Of a stretch of DNA of 64,000 nt, positions 17,734-25,626 are shown in pieces. Source of the DNA: Desulfofustis limnaeus. GTDB lineage: Bacteria > Desulfobacterota > Desulfobulbia > Desulfobulbales > Desulfocapsaceae. The stretch is from contig NZ_AP025516.1 in NCBI RefSeq assembly GCF_023169885.1, positions 2,490,501-2,554,500 on the forward strand, given 5' to 3'. The translations under genes were made by a program, and so were the position numbers. Positions within the stretch are counted from its first letter, which is position 1. Each line of letters opens with the position of its first letter. The notes under the pieces were generated by a model that was not told the DNA's origin, ran no database searches, and was given only the letters and a program-made list of their open reading frames with translations.

Positions 17734-18792
17734 CTACTCCCCGAGTGCCCCGATAACCCGGTCGGTAAACGACCGGGTCGTTTCCCTGCCCCCCAGATCG
17801 CGGGTTAGGTAGCCGCCGCCGGTCACCCGTTCCACCGCCGCCATCAGGGCGGCCCCGGCTTTCTGTTCACCGAGAAAATCAAGCATCATCTGCACCGACC
17901 AGAAGGTGGCAATGGGATTGGCCACCCCCTGGCCGGCGATGTCGGGCGCCGAGCCATGGACCGGTTCGAACATCGACGGGAACTGCCGCTCCACGTTGAG
18001 GTTGGTCGACGGCGCCACGCCGATGCCGCCGGCAATCGCCGGCCCCAGATCGGAGAGGATGTCGCCGAAGAGGTTGGAGCCGACCACCACGTCGAACCAA
18101 TCGGGGTGCTGCACGAAGTGGGCGGTCAGGATGTCGATATGGAACTGGTCGCAACGCAGTTCCGGATAATCGGCGGTAATCGCCCGGAAACGCTCGTCCC
18201 AATAGGGCATGGTAAACCGGATACCATTGGACTTGGTGGCCGAGGTGAGATGGCGGGCCGGCCGCGACGAGGCCATCTCACAGGCAAAGCGGATCACCCG
18301 GTCGACGCCTTTACGGGTGAAGACCGATTCCTGTACCACCAGCTCCCGCTCGGTACCGGCAAAAAGCCGCCCACCGATATCGGAGTACTCTCCTTCCGTG
18401 TTTTCCCGCACCACCAGAAAATTGATGTCGGCAGCTGTCCGACCAACCAGTGGTGAGGTGATTCCGGACAGCAGCCGCACCGGCCGCAGATTGACATATT
18501 GTTCGAACTGCCGCCTGATGGGCAGCAGCAGCCCCCACAACGAAACATGGTCGGCAACGCCGGGAGCGCCCACCGCTCCCAGCAGGATGGCCTGGAACAG
18601 CCGCAGCCGCTCGAGCCCGTCCTCGGGCATCATCTCCCCATGGCGTAGAAAGTAGTCGCAGGAGTAGGGAAATTCGGTAAAACTCAGATCGAAGCAAAAT
18701 TCCCGGGACAAGGCCTCCAGCATCCTTACTCCTTCGGGGATCACTTCCCGTCCGATCCCGTCGCCGGGGATCAAGGCAATCTCATAGACCAT
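17734..18792 (-). CDS. Isocitrate/isopropylmalate dehydrogenase family protein, tartrate dehydrogenase-like
   Basis: A 352-residue member of the beta-decarboxylating dehydrogenase family, of TtuC/tartrate-dehydrogenase length. It shows LIPGDGIGREVIPEG at the N-terminus, the substrate arginines in NLRPVRLL, NFLVVRENTEGEYSDIGG (near 128), the catalytic lysine in TSATKSNG and the metal aspartates in VVGSNLFGDILSDLGP. The family oxidises and often decarboxylates 2-hydroxy acids (tartrate, malate, isopropylmalate) with NAD. GGAGG precedes the ATG. It converges on the Fe-S/Cys-rich pair. Confidence 0.88.
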   Translation of the reverse strand: MVYEIALIPGDGIGREVIPEGVRMLEALSREFCFDLSFTEFPYSCDYFLRHGEMMPEDGLERLRLFQAILLGAVGAPGVADHVSLWGLLLPIRRQFEQYVNLRPVRLLSGITSPLVGRTAADINFLVVRENTEGEYSDIGGRLFAGTERELVVQESVFTRKGVDRVIRFACEMASSRPARHLTSATKSNGIRFTMPYWDERFRAITADYPELRCDQFHIDILTAHFVQHPDWFDVVVGSNLFGDILSDLGPAIAGGIGVAPSTNLNVERQFPSMFEPVHGSAPDIAGQGVANPIATFWSVQMMLDFLGEQKAGAALMAAVERVTGGGYLTRDLGGRETTRSFTDRVIGALGE

Positions 18793-19078
18793 CGCGGTCC
18801 CTCCGTGGTTGTGGTTGCGCCGCTTTATCCAACGATCCGGCTGTGAGCTTAGCAGACAGCGGCAAAAGGGAAAAGAGGCAAGAAGAAAAATGTCATCCGG
18901 ATTTTTGCCCGTGGCCGGCCGCCGATAGGCCTGCTATAGTGACTCGCAACGGCCCCCGGTGCACCGAGGACATCCCCTCGACGTGCTGCCGGACAGAGGG
19001 CAAACGGACCAGCATGAGCTGTCGTCCGGGTGCCGCTCTGGTTCGGCTGCTCCCCGGCCGGTCGACGAGGGCTTGAAC

Positions 19079-19876
19079 ATGACCGAATATTTCCTCATCT
19101 ACGGAGCGGTCGGCACCCTGGTGGGTATCCTGGCCGGGCTACTCGGTGTCGGCGGCGGCGGAGTTATCGTGCCGCTGCTGGTCTTTGTCTTTCACCTGCA
19201 GGGAGTGGCCGATCAGGTGACCATGCACCTGGCGCTTGGCACCTCGCTGGCCTGCATCGTGTTCACTTCCATTTCCAGTTTCCTGGCGCACCACCGTCGC
19301 GGCGCCGTGCACTGGCCGGTAGTGCGCCACAGCGTCGTCGGCATTGTGGTCGGTACCCTGGCCGGGGCCGGTTTCGCGGCGGTGCTTTCCACCGGATTTT
19401 TGAAGGGATTCTTCGTCCTCTTTCTCTATTTCGTGGCCATCCAGATGCTGATCAACCGGCCGCCCAAGCCGTCTCGCGAGCTGCCCGGCCTGGCGGGAAT
19501 GTCGGCAGTCGGCCTGTTCATCGGCTTTCTCTCCAGCCTCGTCGGTATCGGCGGCGGCTCGCTATCGGTCCCATTCATGGTCTGGTGCAACATCACCGTC
19601 CATCAGGCCATCGGCACCTCCGCCGCCATCGGGTTGCCCATCGCCGCCGCCGGCACCCTCGGCTACCTGGTGAGCGGCTGGCAGGCAACCGCCCTGCCCC
19701 CGTACAGCATCGGTTACATCTACCTGCCGGCCCTGGTGGGCATCGCCGCCGTCAGCATACTCACCGCCCCGCTCGGGGCCAGGTTGGCCCACAGCCTGCC
19801 GGTGAGCCGGTTGCGCAAGATCTTTGCGGTGATGCTGATCGTCATCGGTACCCGGATGTTGTTCAGCATCTTCTAA
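19079..19876 (+). CDS. TSUP (TauE/SafE) family transporter
   Basis: A 265-residue integral membrane protein with about eight hydrophobic helices in two related halves. The first repeat has the glycine-rich GVGGGGVIVPLL motif and the second GIGGGSLSVPF, as in TauE/SafE (sulfite exporter-like) proteins. Family members export or import sulfite, sulfoacetate and other small anions. The ATG at 19079 follows GAGG by eight bases. A possible -10 TATAGT lies at 18935-18940, without a convincing -35. The gap 18793-19078 holds nothing else clear. Confidence 0.85.
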   Translation: MTEYFLIYGAVGTLVGILAGLLGVGGGGVIVPLLVFVFHLQGVADQVTMHLALGTSLACIVFTSISSFLAHHRRGAVHWPVVRHSVVGIVVGTLAGAGFAAVLSTGFLKGFFVLFLYFVAIQMLINRPPKPSRELPGLAGMSAVGLFIGFLSSLVGIGGGSLSVPFMVWCNITVHQAIGTSAAIGLPIAAAGTLGYLVSGWQATALPPYSIGYIYLPALVGIAAVSILTAPLGARLAHSLPVSRLRKIFAVMLIVIGTRMLFSIF

Positions 19877-20074
19877 GGAAAACTCCCGGTAATCACGACA
19901 CAGCTGAGGGGAGCTTGAACAATGAGGAACTTCGTTCAAGATCGGGGCGCGCACGAACCGTTTACCGCAGGCAGAGACATGACATTACGAGAATAACAGG
20001 TGATTGCGCAACGATGAGATTAGGCGAACTGGCAATTGTTAAGAATTCCCATAAGTGGCCACAGGGTCGGTAGG

Positions 20075-20252
20075 GTCGGCCGGCTTTCCCGGAGGCTGCC
20101 TCGCGAAGGCCCGGCTGGGCTCAGAACCAGGCCCGAAGGGTTGCGGACAGGATGTCCGCAACCGGCGGTCAGGCCATGGATGGCCTGTCTGCCGGCCTCT
20201 GAGACCAGCCGATCAGGCCGCAGCGCAGCAGCCGGAGGGAAAGCCGGCCGAC
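20075..20252 (+). repeat. Structured palindromic repeat, copy 1 (178 nt)
   Basis: Outer arms at 20075-20099 and 20228-20252 pair over about 21 positions around a small internal loop. Inside are the motif GCCTCGCGAAGGCCCG, a 10-bp hairpin with loop AGGAT (20139-20163) and a second hairpin with loop ATGGAT (20170-20187). Copy 2 at 38157-38333, on the opposite strand, has the same length, order and loop GGA while its outer stem differs. It lies between convergent genes. The remainder of the gap 19877-20303 shows no gene. This may be a REP-like mobile repeat or a small structured RNA. Confidence 0.75.
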
Positions 20253-20303
20253 CCGGAACACCGATACCCTGTTATCCTCGGCCGACCACACCCCTTAGCT
20301 GCC

Positions 20304-21596
20304 TTACGCTTCTTCCATCCGGCAATAGGATTCACGGGTCAGCAGCACCATCAATACCGACACCGCCGCGCAGATCGGGAACCAGAGAAAGGCGGCACCA
20401 TAGGCCTCCGCCGGGTAGACCCGGGCACCACCGGCCAACACCCCCTGCCAGCGGCCGTCGAGAATGGCGCCAAGGGCCGGCTGCATGATCGCCGCAACAC
20501 CGAGCACCGCCATGTTCACCACCCCGCCGACCGCGCCCGAGGCCCCGGGATGATTGACTTCACGGGAAAAGGCAAAGCCGATGATCAAGGCCCCGGAGGT
20601 GAACCCGGTCAGCGCCAGCAGCGGATAGAACATCTGGTAGGGTAGATCCACCAGGAGAAAGACCGCCCACCCCACAGTCGTCGTCAGGTTGGCTATCAGA
20701 TACGGCAGTTTGCGCCGGCCGAGCCGATCCGAGATGGCGCCGAGCACCGGGCCGCCGATGGCCCAGGCAATGAGCATGGTGGTGGTAATGGTTGCCGCAT
20801 GGGAACGGGTCAGTCCGTGAATCTGGGTCAGATACGGGACGCCCCAAAGACCAGCAAAGACCAGGACTGGGGCGGCGGACAGGCCGCCGGCGAAAAAGAG
20901 CAGCCAGGTCTGGCGCTTGCTCACCACCGATTTGAGCGCTACCCCCGAGGGTAGCGAGCCGTTCTGCTGGACCGAGGCGTGGGCATAGCTGCGGTACCGG
21001 TAAGCCCCCGGATCATCGCGGACCACCAGCCAGATGACCAGAGCCGTGGCCAGCGTCAGGAAACCGCTGGCCGCAAGCGAGGCCCGCCAGCCGAACAGGG
21101 CCACCGCCTCGGACAACGGCACCCCGGCCAAGACGCCGCCGATGTTGCCGAACAGCAGCGCCACCCCGGTCACCGTGGCAAAACGGTTGACCGGAAACCA
21201 GTGGCCGGCCAGTTTCATGCAACTGACGAAGGCCACCGCTACTGAAGCGCCGATTACCACCCGGCCGATGATCGCCGTCCAGACGTTGGGCCCGTAGGAG
21301 AAGATCAGAATGCCGACGGCGCAGGCGGCACAGGCATACGTACTGAGCCGACGGGCGCCGATCCGGTCGACCAGCAGGCCGCTGGGGATCTGCATGGCAG
21401 CGTAGGAATAGAAATAGGCGGCCGACAGATTACCGAGAAAAGCGCCGCCGAGCTGGAAATCACGCATCAACTCTTCCACCATCACCGCCGGGGCCATCCG
21501 CTGAAAAAAACCAATCAGGTACAGCACCGCCACCAGTCCCCACATCAACCAGCCAAGCCAGGCCGGGGGATAATCTCTCGTCTCTTCCTTCATCAT
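20304..21596 (-). CDS. MFS transporter
   Basis: A 430-residue major facilitator protein with 12 apparent membrane helices. The loop 2-3 motif is visible as GLLVDRIGARR and the loop 8-9 counterpart as GAISDRLGRRK. The substrate is unknown; the pattern resembles anion/hexuronate-type carriers of the family. Two adjacent ATG codons (21596 and 21593) follow a GAG-containing ribosome site; an in-frame start further upstream at 21635 lacks one. The gene converges on the TSUP gene across the structured repeat. Confidence 0.85.
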   Translation of the reverse strand: MMKEETRDYPPAWLGWLMWGLVAVLYLIGFFQRMAPAVMVEELMRDFQLGGAFLGNLSAAYFYSYAAMQIPSGLLVDRIGARRLSTYACAACAVGILIFSYGPNVWTAIIGRVVIGASVAVAFVSCMKLAGHWFPVNRFATVTGVALLFGNIGGVLAGVPLSEAVALFGWRASLAASGFLTLATALVIWLVVRDDPGAYRYRSYAHASVQQNGSLPSGVALKSVVSKRQTWLLFFAGGLSAAPVLVFAGLWGVPYLTQIHGLTRSHAATITTTMLIAWAIGGPVLGAISDRLGRRKLPYLIANLTTTVGWAVFLLVDLPYQMFYPLLALTGFTSGALIIGFAFSREVNHPGASGAVGGVVNMAVLGVAAIMQPALGAILDGRWQGVLAGGARVYPAEAYGAAFLWFPICAAVSVLMVLLTRESYCRMEEA

Positions 21597-21737
21597 CGTT
21601 CTTTGCTCAACTATCCGTTTGTTACCACTCACCAATCAGCACCCGGCGCACCGCCACCGAGGCTGCTGCCAGGAGCCAACTACCACGTCCGGCCCGCACC
21701 TGTCAGTCGGGCCGGGCTGGATAAAAATCAACGAGTC

Positions 21738-22568
21738 TCAAAAACTGACCACCGCCCGCACCATGCCGCCGGCCTTGAGCGTACTGATATGCTGGTAGGT
21801 GCCGCCCAGCGCCTCGGCCAGACGGCGCATCTCCGGCGCCGGGCTACTCAGCGGCCGGGTATCGATAACCAGCGAGGCGATTTCGTCCTGGCCGATCCGC
21901 CCGGCGATGGCCAGCAGTTCCGCCTCGATATCCGCCGCCCGGCACTGCGGGTCGTACGGGACATTGGCCTCACCGTCGGAGAGAATCACCAGCAGCGGCC
22001 TGATATGCGGATCCTTGAGCCGCTCCGTCCGGACCAACCGCCAGGCCTTCATCAAGCCGTCGGCGAACGGTGTGGCACCGCCGGTGGGCAGGGTTCTGAG
22101 CTGTCGCTGGGCCAGCGACAGGCTGGTGGTCGGCTGCAATACCACGGCGGCGGTCTCCTCGCGAAACACCACCAGACCAACCCGGTGCCGTCGTTGGTAG
22201 GCCTTGCCGAGAATGGCCAGCACCGCCCCCTTGGCCGCCTTGATACGGGCATAGGTCCCATCGTCGCCCATGGAATCGGAAGAGTCGACGACGAACACCA
22301 CCAGCGTCTGGCGCGGCCGTCGATAGGCCTTCTTGCGCAGGTCCGCCGCGGCGACCTGCAGGGATCCCGTTTTGGCGTTGGGGCCCTGGCGCAGCAGGGC
22401 AGCGCGGATGGTAGCGTCTGCCGCCAGATCGAATTCGCGCTCCTGATCTCGCACCGGTAGAGCGCGGATATAACGCCCGGAAGAACCCATGACCGACGCC
22501 GCCTTGGTGCGGCCCCGCCGGCCGCCGGTGAGGGAGAGGTCGCCGAGATCGAGATCCTCCACGCACAC
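21738..22568 (-). CDS. VWA-domain protein, magnesium-chelatase subunit D-like
   Basis: A 276-residue protein with a C-terminal von Willebrand A domain (about residues 85-270). The MIDAS metal site is clear: DSSDSMGDDG near 93, a TGGATPFADGL threonine loop near 165 and ILSDGEANV near 198. The short N-terminus (RKKAYRRPRQ before the domain) resembles the C-terminal part of BchD/ChlD. Its GTG start shares one base with the stop of the AAA+ gene, so the two are translationally coupled and should act as an I/D-type complex. No large chelatase subunit (ChlH/CobN) is in the window. Confidence 0.85.
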   Translation of the reverse strand: MCVEDLDLGDLSLTGGRRGRTKAASVMGSSGRYIRALPVRDQEREFDLAADATIRAALLRQGPNAKTGSLQVAAADLRKKAYRRPRQTLVVFVVDSSDSMGDDGTYARIKAAKGAVLAILGKAYQRRHRVGLVVFREETAAVVLQPTTSLSLAQRQLRTLPTGGATPFADGLMKAWRLVRTERLKDPHIRPLLVILSDGEANVPYDPQCRAADIEAELLAIAGRIGQDEIASLVIDTRPLSSPAPEMRRLAEALGGTYQHISTLKAGGMVRAVVSF

Positions 22569-23761
22569 TACTTCATCGGCTTCGAAGACAACTTTTTTTT
22601 TTCGGCGACAAAGGTGAAGAGCATGCCCACGTTGGACGCGGCCATCGACCCGGGGACCTGCATCGGCAATTCTTCCCAGTCGTCCACCTCACTGGTGGAA
22701 GGCGGCTGCGTCTCGAGGGTGTCGTCCCGCTCCCGGGCCACCCTCCGCAACGCCTCTTCCAGTTTTTCCTCGAGCAGTTCGGCGGTGGCCAGCGCCACCG
22801 TGGTGATCCGATGGGGCAGCACAAACCGGGCCGCTTCGCGGATGTGCTCCAGCCGTACCTCCTCTTCCTCGAGAAAGGCGGCCAGCGCCCGCGCCGTCTT
22901 GACGATACCGATATCGGCGCGGTGCCCCTGGGCGCCCACCTCGATAGCCAGGGCCACGGCGATGCCAAGCATCTCGTCGGTGACCCGGACCCGGGCCAGA
23001 CGCTCGCGGGCCCGCACCACCAGTTCGGAAAGCAGCACCTCATCGGCGGCATAATCGGCAACGAAGGCGGCCGGATCGCCGTCGAAAACGATGCGGCGAC
23101 TGATCACCTGGCGTCGCTGTTCAACCCCCGACTCGCCGGCCACCGTCAGGCTGAGGCCGAAGCGGTCGAGAAACTGCGGCCGCAGTTCGCCCTCCTCCGG
23201 GTTCATGGTACCGACGAGCAGGAAGCGGGCCGGATGGCTGTGGGAAATGCCTTCCCGCTCCACCAGGTTAACCCCGGAGGCGGCCGCATCGAGCAGGATA
23301 TCGACCAGATGGTCGTCAAGCAGGTTGACCTCGTCCACATAGAGGATGCCGCGGTTGGCCAGCGCCAGCAGGCCCGGCTCGAAACGGCGCTCCCCGGTCT
23401 TGAGGATCTGCTCCACATGCAGGGTGCCGATCACCCGGTCTTCGGTGGCCGACAGCGGCAACTCCACCAGCGGCATGGGCCGGGTCACGACCGGTAGCTG
23501 CTCACCGGCACGGATCCGCCGCAAACAATCGGCGCACATCTGCCGTTCGTCGTGGGGCGCGCAATGATAGGGACATCCCCCCACCACCTCGATGGGCGGT
23601 AGAATCCGGGCCAGAGCCCGAACCGCCGTCGATTTGCCGGTGCCTTTCTGGCCGCTGATCAGGACCCCGCCGATGGCCGGATCAACGGCATTGAGCAGCA
23701 GCGCCGTCTTCATCTTTTCCTGGCCCACCAGGGCGGAGAATGGAAAAACTGGTCGTTTCAT
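22568..23761 (-). CDS. AAA+ ATPase, magnesium-chelatase subunit I-like
   Basis: A 397-residue BchI-type AAA+ protein. Walker A is GQKGTGKS (near 38), Walker B ILYVDEVNLLDDH (near 145), and sensor motifs lie in FLLVGTMNPEEGELRPQFLDRFG. A four-cysteine segment (CPYHC...CADC, near 62-80) is present, as in several BchI relatives. BchI/BchD motors drive insertion of Mg, Co or Ni into tetrapyrroles, or act as MoxR-like remodelers. The ATG at 23761 has no obvious ribosome site; a TTG further upstream is possible. The promoter region contains a TGGT-N3-ACCA operator. Confidence 0.85.
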   Translation of the reverse strand: MKRPVFPFSALVGQEKMKTALLLNAVDPAIGGVLISGQKGTGKSTAVRALARILPPIEVVGGCPYHCAPHDERQMCADCLRRIRAGEQLPVVTRPMPLVELPLSATEDRVIGTLHVEQILKTGERRFEPGLLALANRGILYVDEVNLLDDHLVDILLDAAASGVNLVEREGISHSHPARFLLVGTMNPEEGELRPQFLDRFGLSLTVAGESGVEQRRQVISRRIVFDGDPAAFVADYAADEVLLSELVVRARERLARVRVTDEMLGIAVALAIEVGAQGHRADIGIVKTARALAAFLEEEEVRLEHIREAARFVLPHRITTVALATAELLEEKLEEALRRVARERDDTLETQPPSTSEVDDWEELPMQVPGSMAASNVGMLFTFVAEKKKLSSKPMK

Positions 23762-23793
23762 CGGAATATGATATGATATCAACAAAGTGTAAG

Positions 23794-23804
23794 TGGTAAG
23801 ACCA
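23794..23804. promoter_or_regulatory. FadR/LldR-type operator TGGTAAGACCA
   Basis: TGGTAAGACCA is a TGGT-N3-ACCA palindrome, the known site type of the LldR/PdhR/FadR branch of GntR regulators. It is the exact complement of the site in the malic enzyme promoter (35405-35415). It lies between the divergent chelatase-like gene and the orphan gene at 24104, 12 bases upstream of a TATAAT (23817-23822) facing the orphan gene. The gap 23762-24103 is otherwise AT-rich at its left end and holds nothing else I can name. Confidence 0.6.
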
Positions 23805-24103
23805 ACATAACTGGTATATAATACAAAGGATTATTACAAAATGGAAATCAAATATTCTGGATGACCCAATCAAAATCGATGTAGAGCAGGTGATCCGAAG
23901 GGCTCCCCAGGGGATCTCTCGGTCGACAAAACCTCTAGTGGCACCGCTCCCAATTCCCCGGCGGACCCGACAACCGGTTGCGAAGCTTGTGAAGCTTCGA
24001 CGAAAATGCTACAGTTGCCCCGAAATTTTATCCCGTCATGGTGACGGCGGCCAGCCCGACGCACCAGGATTCCATGAAGCACCACCACACCAACGAGGTT
24101 TTC

Positions 24104-25474
24104 ATGATCGATCTGATGGCGATTGCTCGCACCGAACACGACGGCGGCGACCTGTTCGGTCTCCTGGCCACGCTCTATCAGCCGTCCCCCGTGAAACCGG
24201 CAGAATTCCCCGAGGCCGTCGTCTGGCAAGGCGGCACCCACGACGGCACCGTCCGCCCCATCGTGCACGCCTTGACCGATGCCTTTGCCCTGCTGGGAAC
24301 CATTGCCGCCATCGACATTCTCGGCCTGCCCTTTTACGCCATCCCGATGTGGGCGCAATACCGGCACGACACCAAGCTGGCGCCGCTGGCCTGGTTCGGG
24401 AACATGCCCTTCACCTCGATCAAGTGGTCGACGGCGGGAGACGCCTATGTCAACGATGGTACCGGTCAAAAGGTTGTCGTCATGGGGAAATCGGGCAACG
24501 CCCCCCTGCGTACCCAGGCCGGCGTCTTCTGCAATGTCCGCGCCTACGGGCCAATCACCGTGGTGCGCTGCATGCCCTGTCTGCCCTATTCGCAAAACCG
24601 CAGCGCCTTCAGAGTCGACAACAAGACCGGCATTATTCACTCCGAGATGGACACCCCCGGTGTCCAGATGGCTTATGCCAGCCGCCTGTTCCTGAAAATG
24701 GTGCACGAAACGGGCCGGCTCGGCCGGGTCGCCATGAAGCCCACCCAGGCCATGGAAGATGGGATCAACGCCGGTCTGCTCTCTTGGCTGCTCACCGGAA
24801 CCAGATTCGAGATCGGCCGCACCTACGCGGTGGACGGCTATGTCGAACACCGGGAGGCGGTGGACCGCATCATCGCCCTGTTGCCCGCCGATTTCAAAGC
24901 CGGTATGGAAGCGTGGGGCGGCCGCATCGAGCAGCACATCGCCGATACCAACTACGGCCTGCTCGTGTGGGACTTGATCGAAAAACGCGACTGCATCGTC
25001 CTGGCTACCGATCTCGACGGTGACCGGCTCACCGACCTGCTGGCCGACATCTCTGACCCGTTACGCGCTTTCAGCGGGATGGTCGCCAAACAGCTCGGCC
25101 AGGCGGTGGATACCGGCGAGCTGTGGCGCGCCATGGGCTATACCACCGGCAACGGCCGCGATATGCCCTCGATCATGCATCGTCTCAACGGCCCACCGAT
25201 TCACGAGCAGACACTGGGCTCGGCCGATGCCATGCTGCTGCGCCTGCTCGACGGCGACGAATCGCTGGGCGGCACCAAGCAGCCGTATGACCCGCGCATC
25301 CATTTCGTCCTCATTCGCAACGCCTATCTCGAGGCCAACCCGGAAAACAAAGTGTTGCGCCAATGGCTCGATCAGGTTCTCGCCACCTTCGATACCGTTT
25401 ACGGGACCAACAGGCCGGGATTTCTCGAAGGGTACCAGGCCCTGAAGCAGGCCATCACCCCCTGGGGCCGGTGA
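24104..25474 (+). CDS. Unrecognised conserved-looking protein upstream of aconitase
   Basis: About 456 residues, soluble, with no signal peptide or membrane helices. I do not recognise the family. Noticeable stretches are FYAIPMWAQYRHDTKLAPLAWFGNMPF near 95, CNVRAYGPITVVRCMPCLPYS near 160 (three cysteines) and MGYTTGNGRDMPSIMHRLNG near 355. Codon use matches its neighbours, and the frame is free of stops over its full length, so it is a real gene. GAGG stands five bases before the ATG at 24104; an ATG ten codons earlier (24074) also has an AGGA and is a possible start. It probably shares regulation with aconitase downstream. Confidence 0.7.
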   Translation: MIDLMAIARTEHDGGDLFGLLATLYQPSPVKPAEFPEAVVWQGGTHDGTVRPIVHALTDAFALLGTIAAIDILGLPFYAIPMWAQYRHDTKLAPLAWFGNMPFTSIKWSTAGDAYVNDGTGQKVVVMGKSGNAPLRTQAGVFCNVRAYGPITVVRCMPCLPYSQNRSAFRVDNKTGIIHSEMDTPGVQMAYASRLFLKMVHETGRLGRVAMKPTQAMEDGINAGLLSWLLTGTRFEIGRTYAVDGYVEHREAVDRIIALLPADFKAGMEAWGGRIEQHIADTNYGLLVWDLIEKRDCIVLATDLDGDRLTDLLADISDPLRAFSGMVAKQLGQAVDTGELWRAMGYTTGNGRDMPSIMHRLNGPPIHEQTLGSADAMLLRLLDGDESLGGTKQPYDPRIHFVLIRNAYLEANPENKVLRQWLDQVLATFDTVYGTNRPGFLEGYQALKQAITPWGR

Positions 25475-25522
25475 ACGGCGGTTCCGTCGCCCAATCCCGA
25501 TACCCTTGAGAAAAGGAAAATC

Positions 25523-25594
25523 ATGTTTAGCGTGGTTCTACATACGCACCAAGATGTCACAGAGGGATCTCTTCCACTAATGAACCGTTTTTAA
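25523..25594 (+). CDS. Possible 23-residue leader peptide upstream of aconitase
   Basis: A 24-codon frame starts with an ATG preceded at good spacing by AAAAGGA and ends 32 bases before the aconitase start. The peptide (MFSVVLHTHQDVTEGSLPLM...) resembles nothing known to me. It may be chance, but the ribosome site is better than expected for random sequence. Confidence 0.3.
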   Translation: MFSVVLHTHQDVTEGSLPLMNRF

Positions 25595-25626
25595 CGACGC
25601 CCCGGGACACTCAGGAGAAGACCATA

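Noticed and set aside
18935-18940. TATAGT as a promoter for the TSUP gene
   Set aside because: No acceptable -35 is found at 16-18 bases, and the distance to the start codon is about 140 bases, so it is mentioned only in the gene entry.
20075-20252. CRISPR array or tRNA-like structure
   Set aside because: The repeats are single palindromic units with internal hairpins, not regularly spaced direct repeats, and no cloverleaf or anticodon arm can be drawn.
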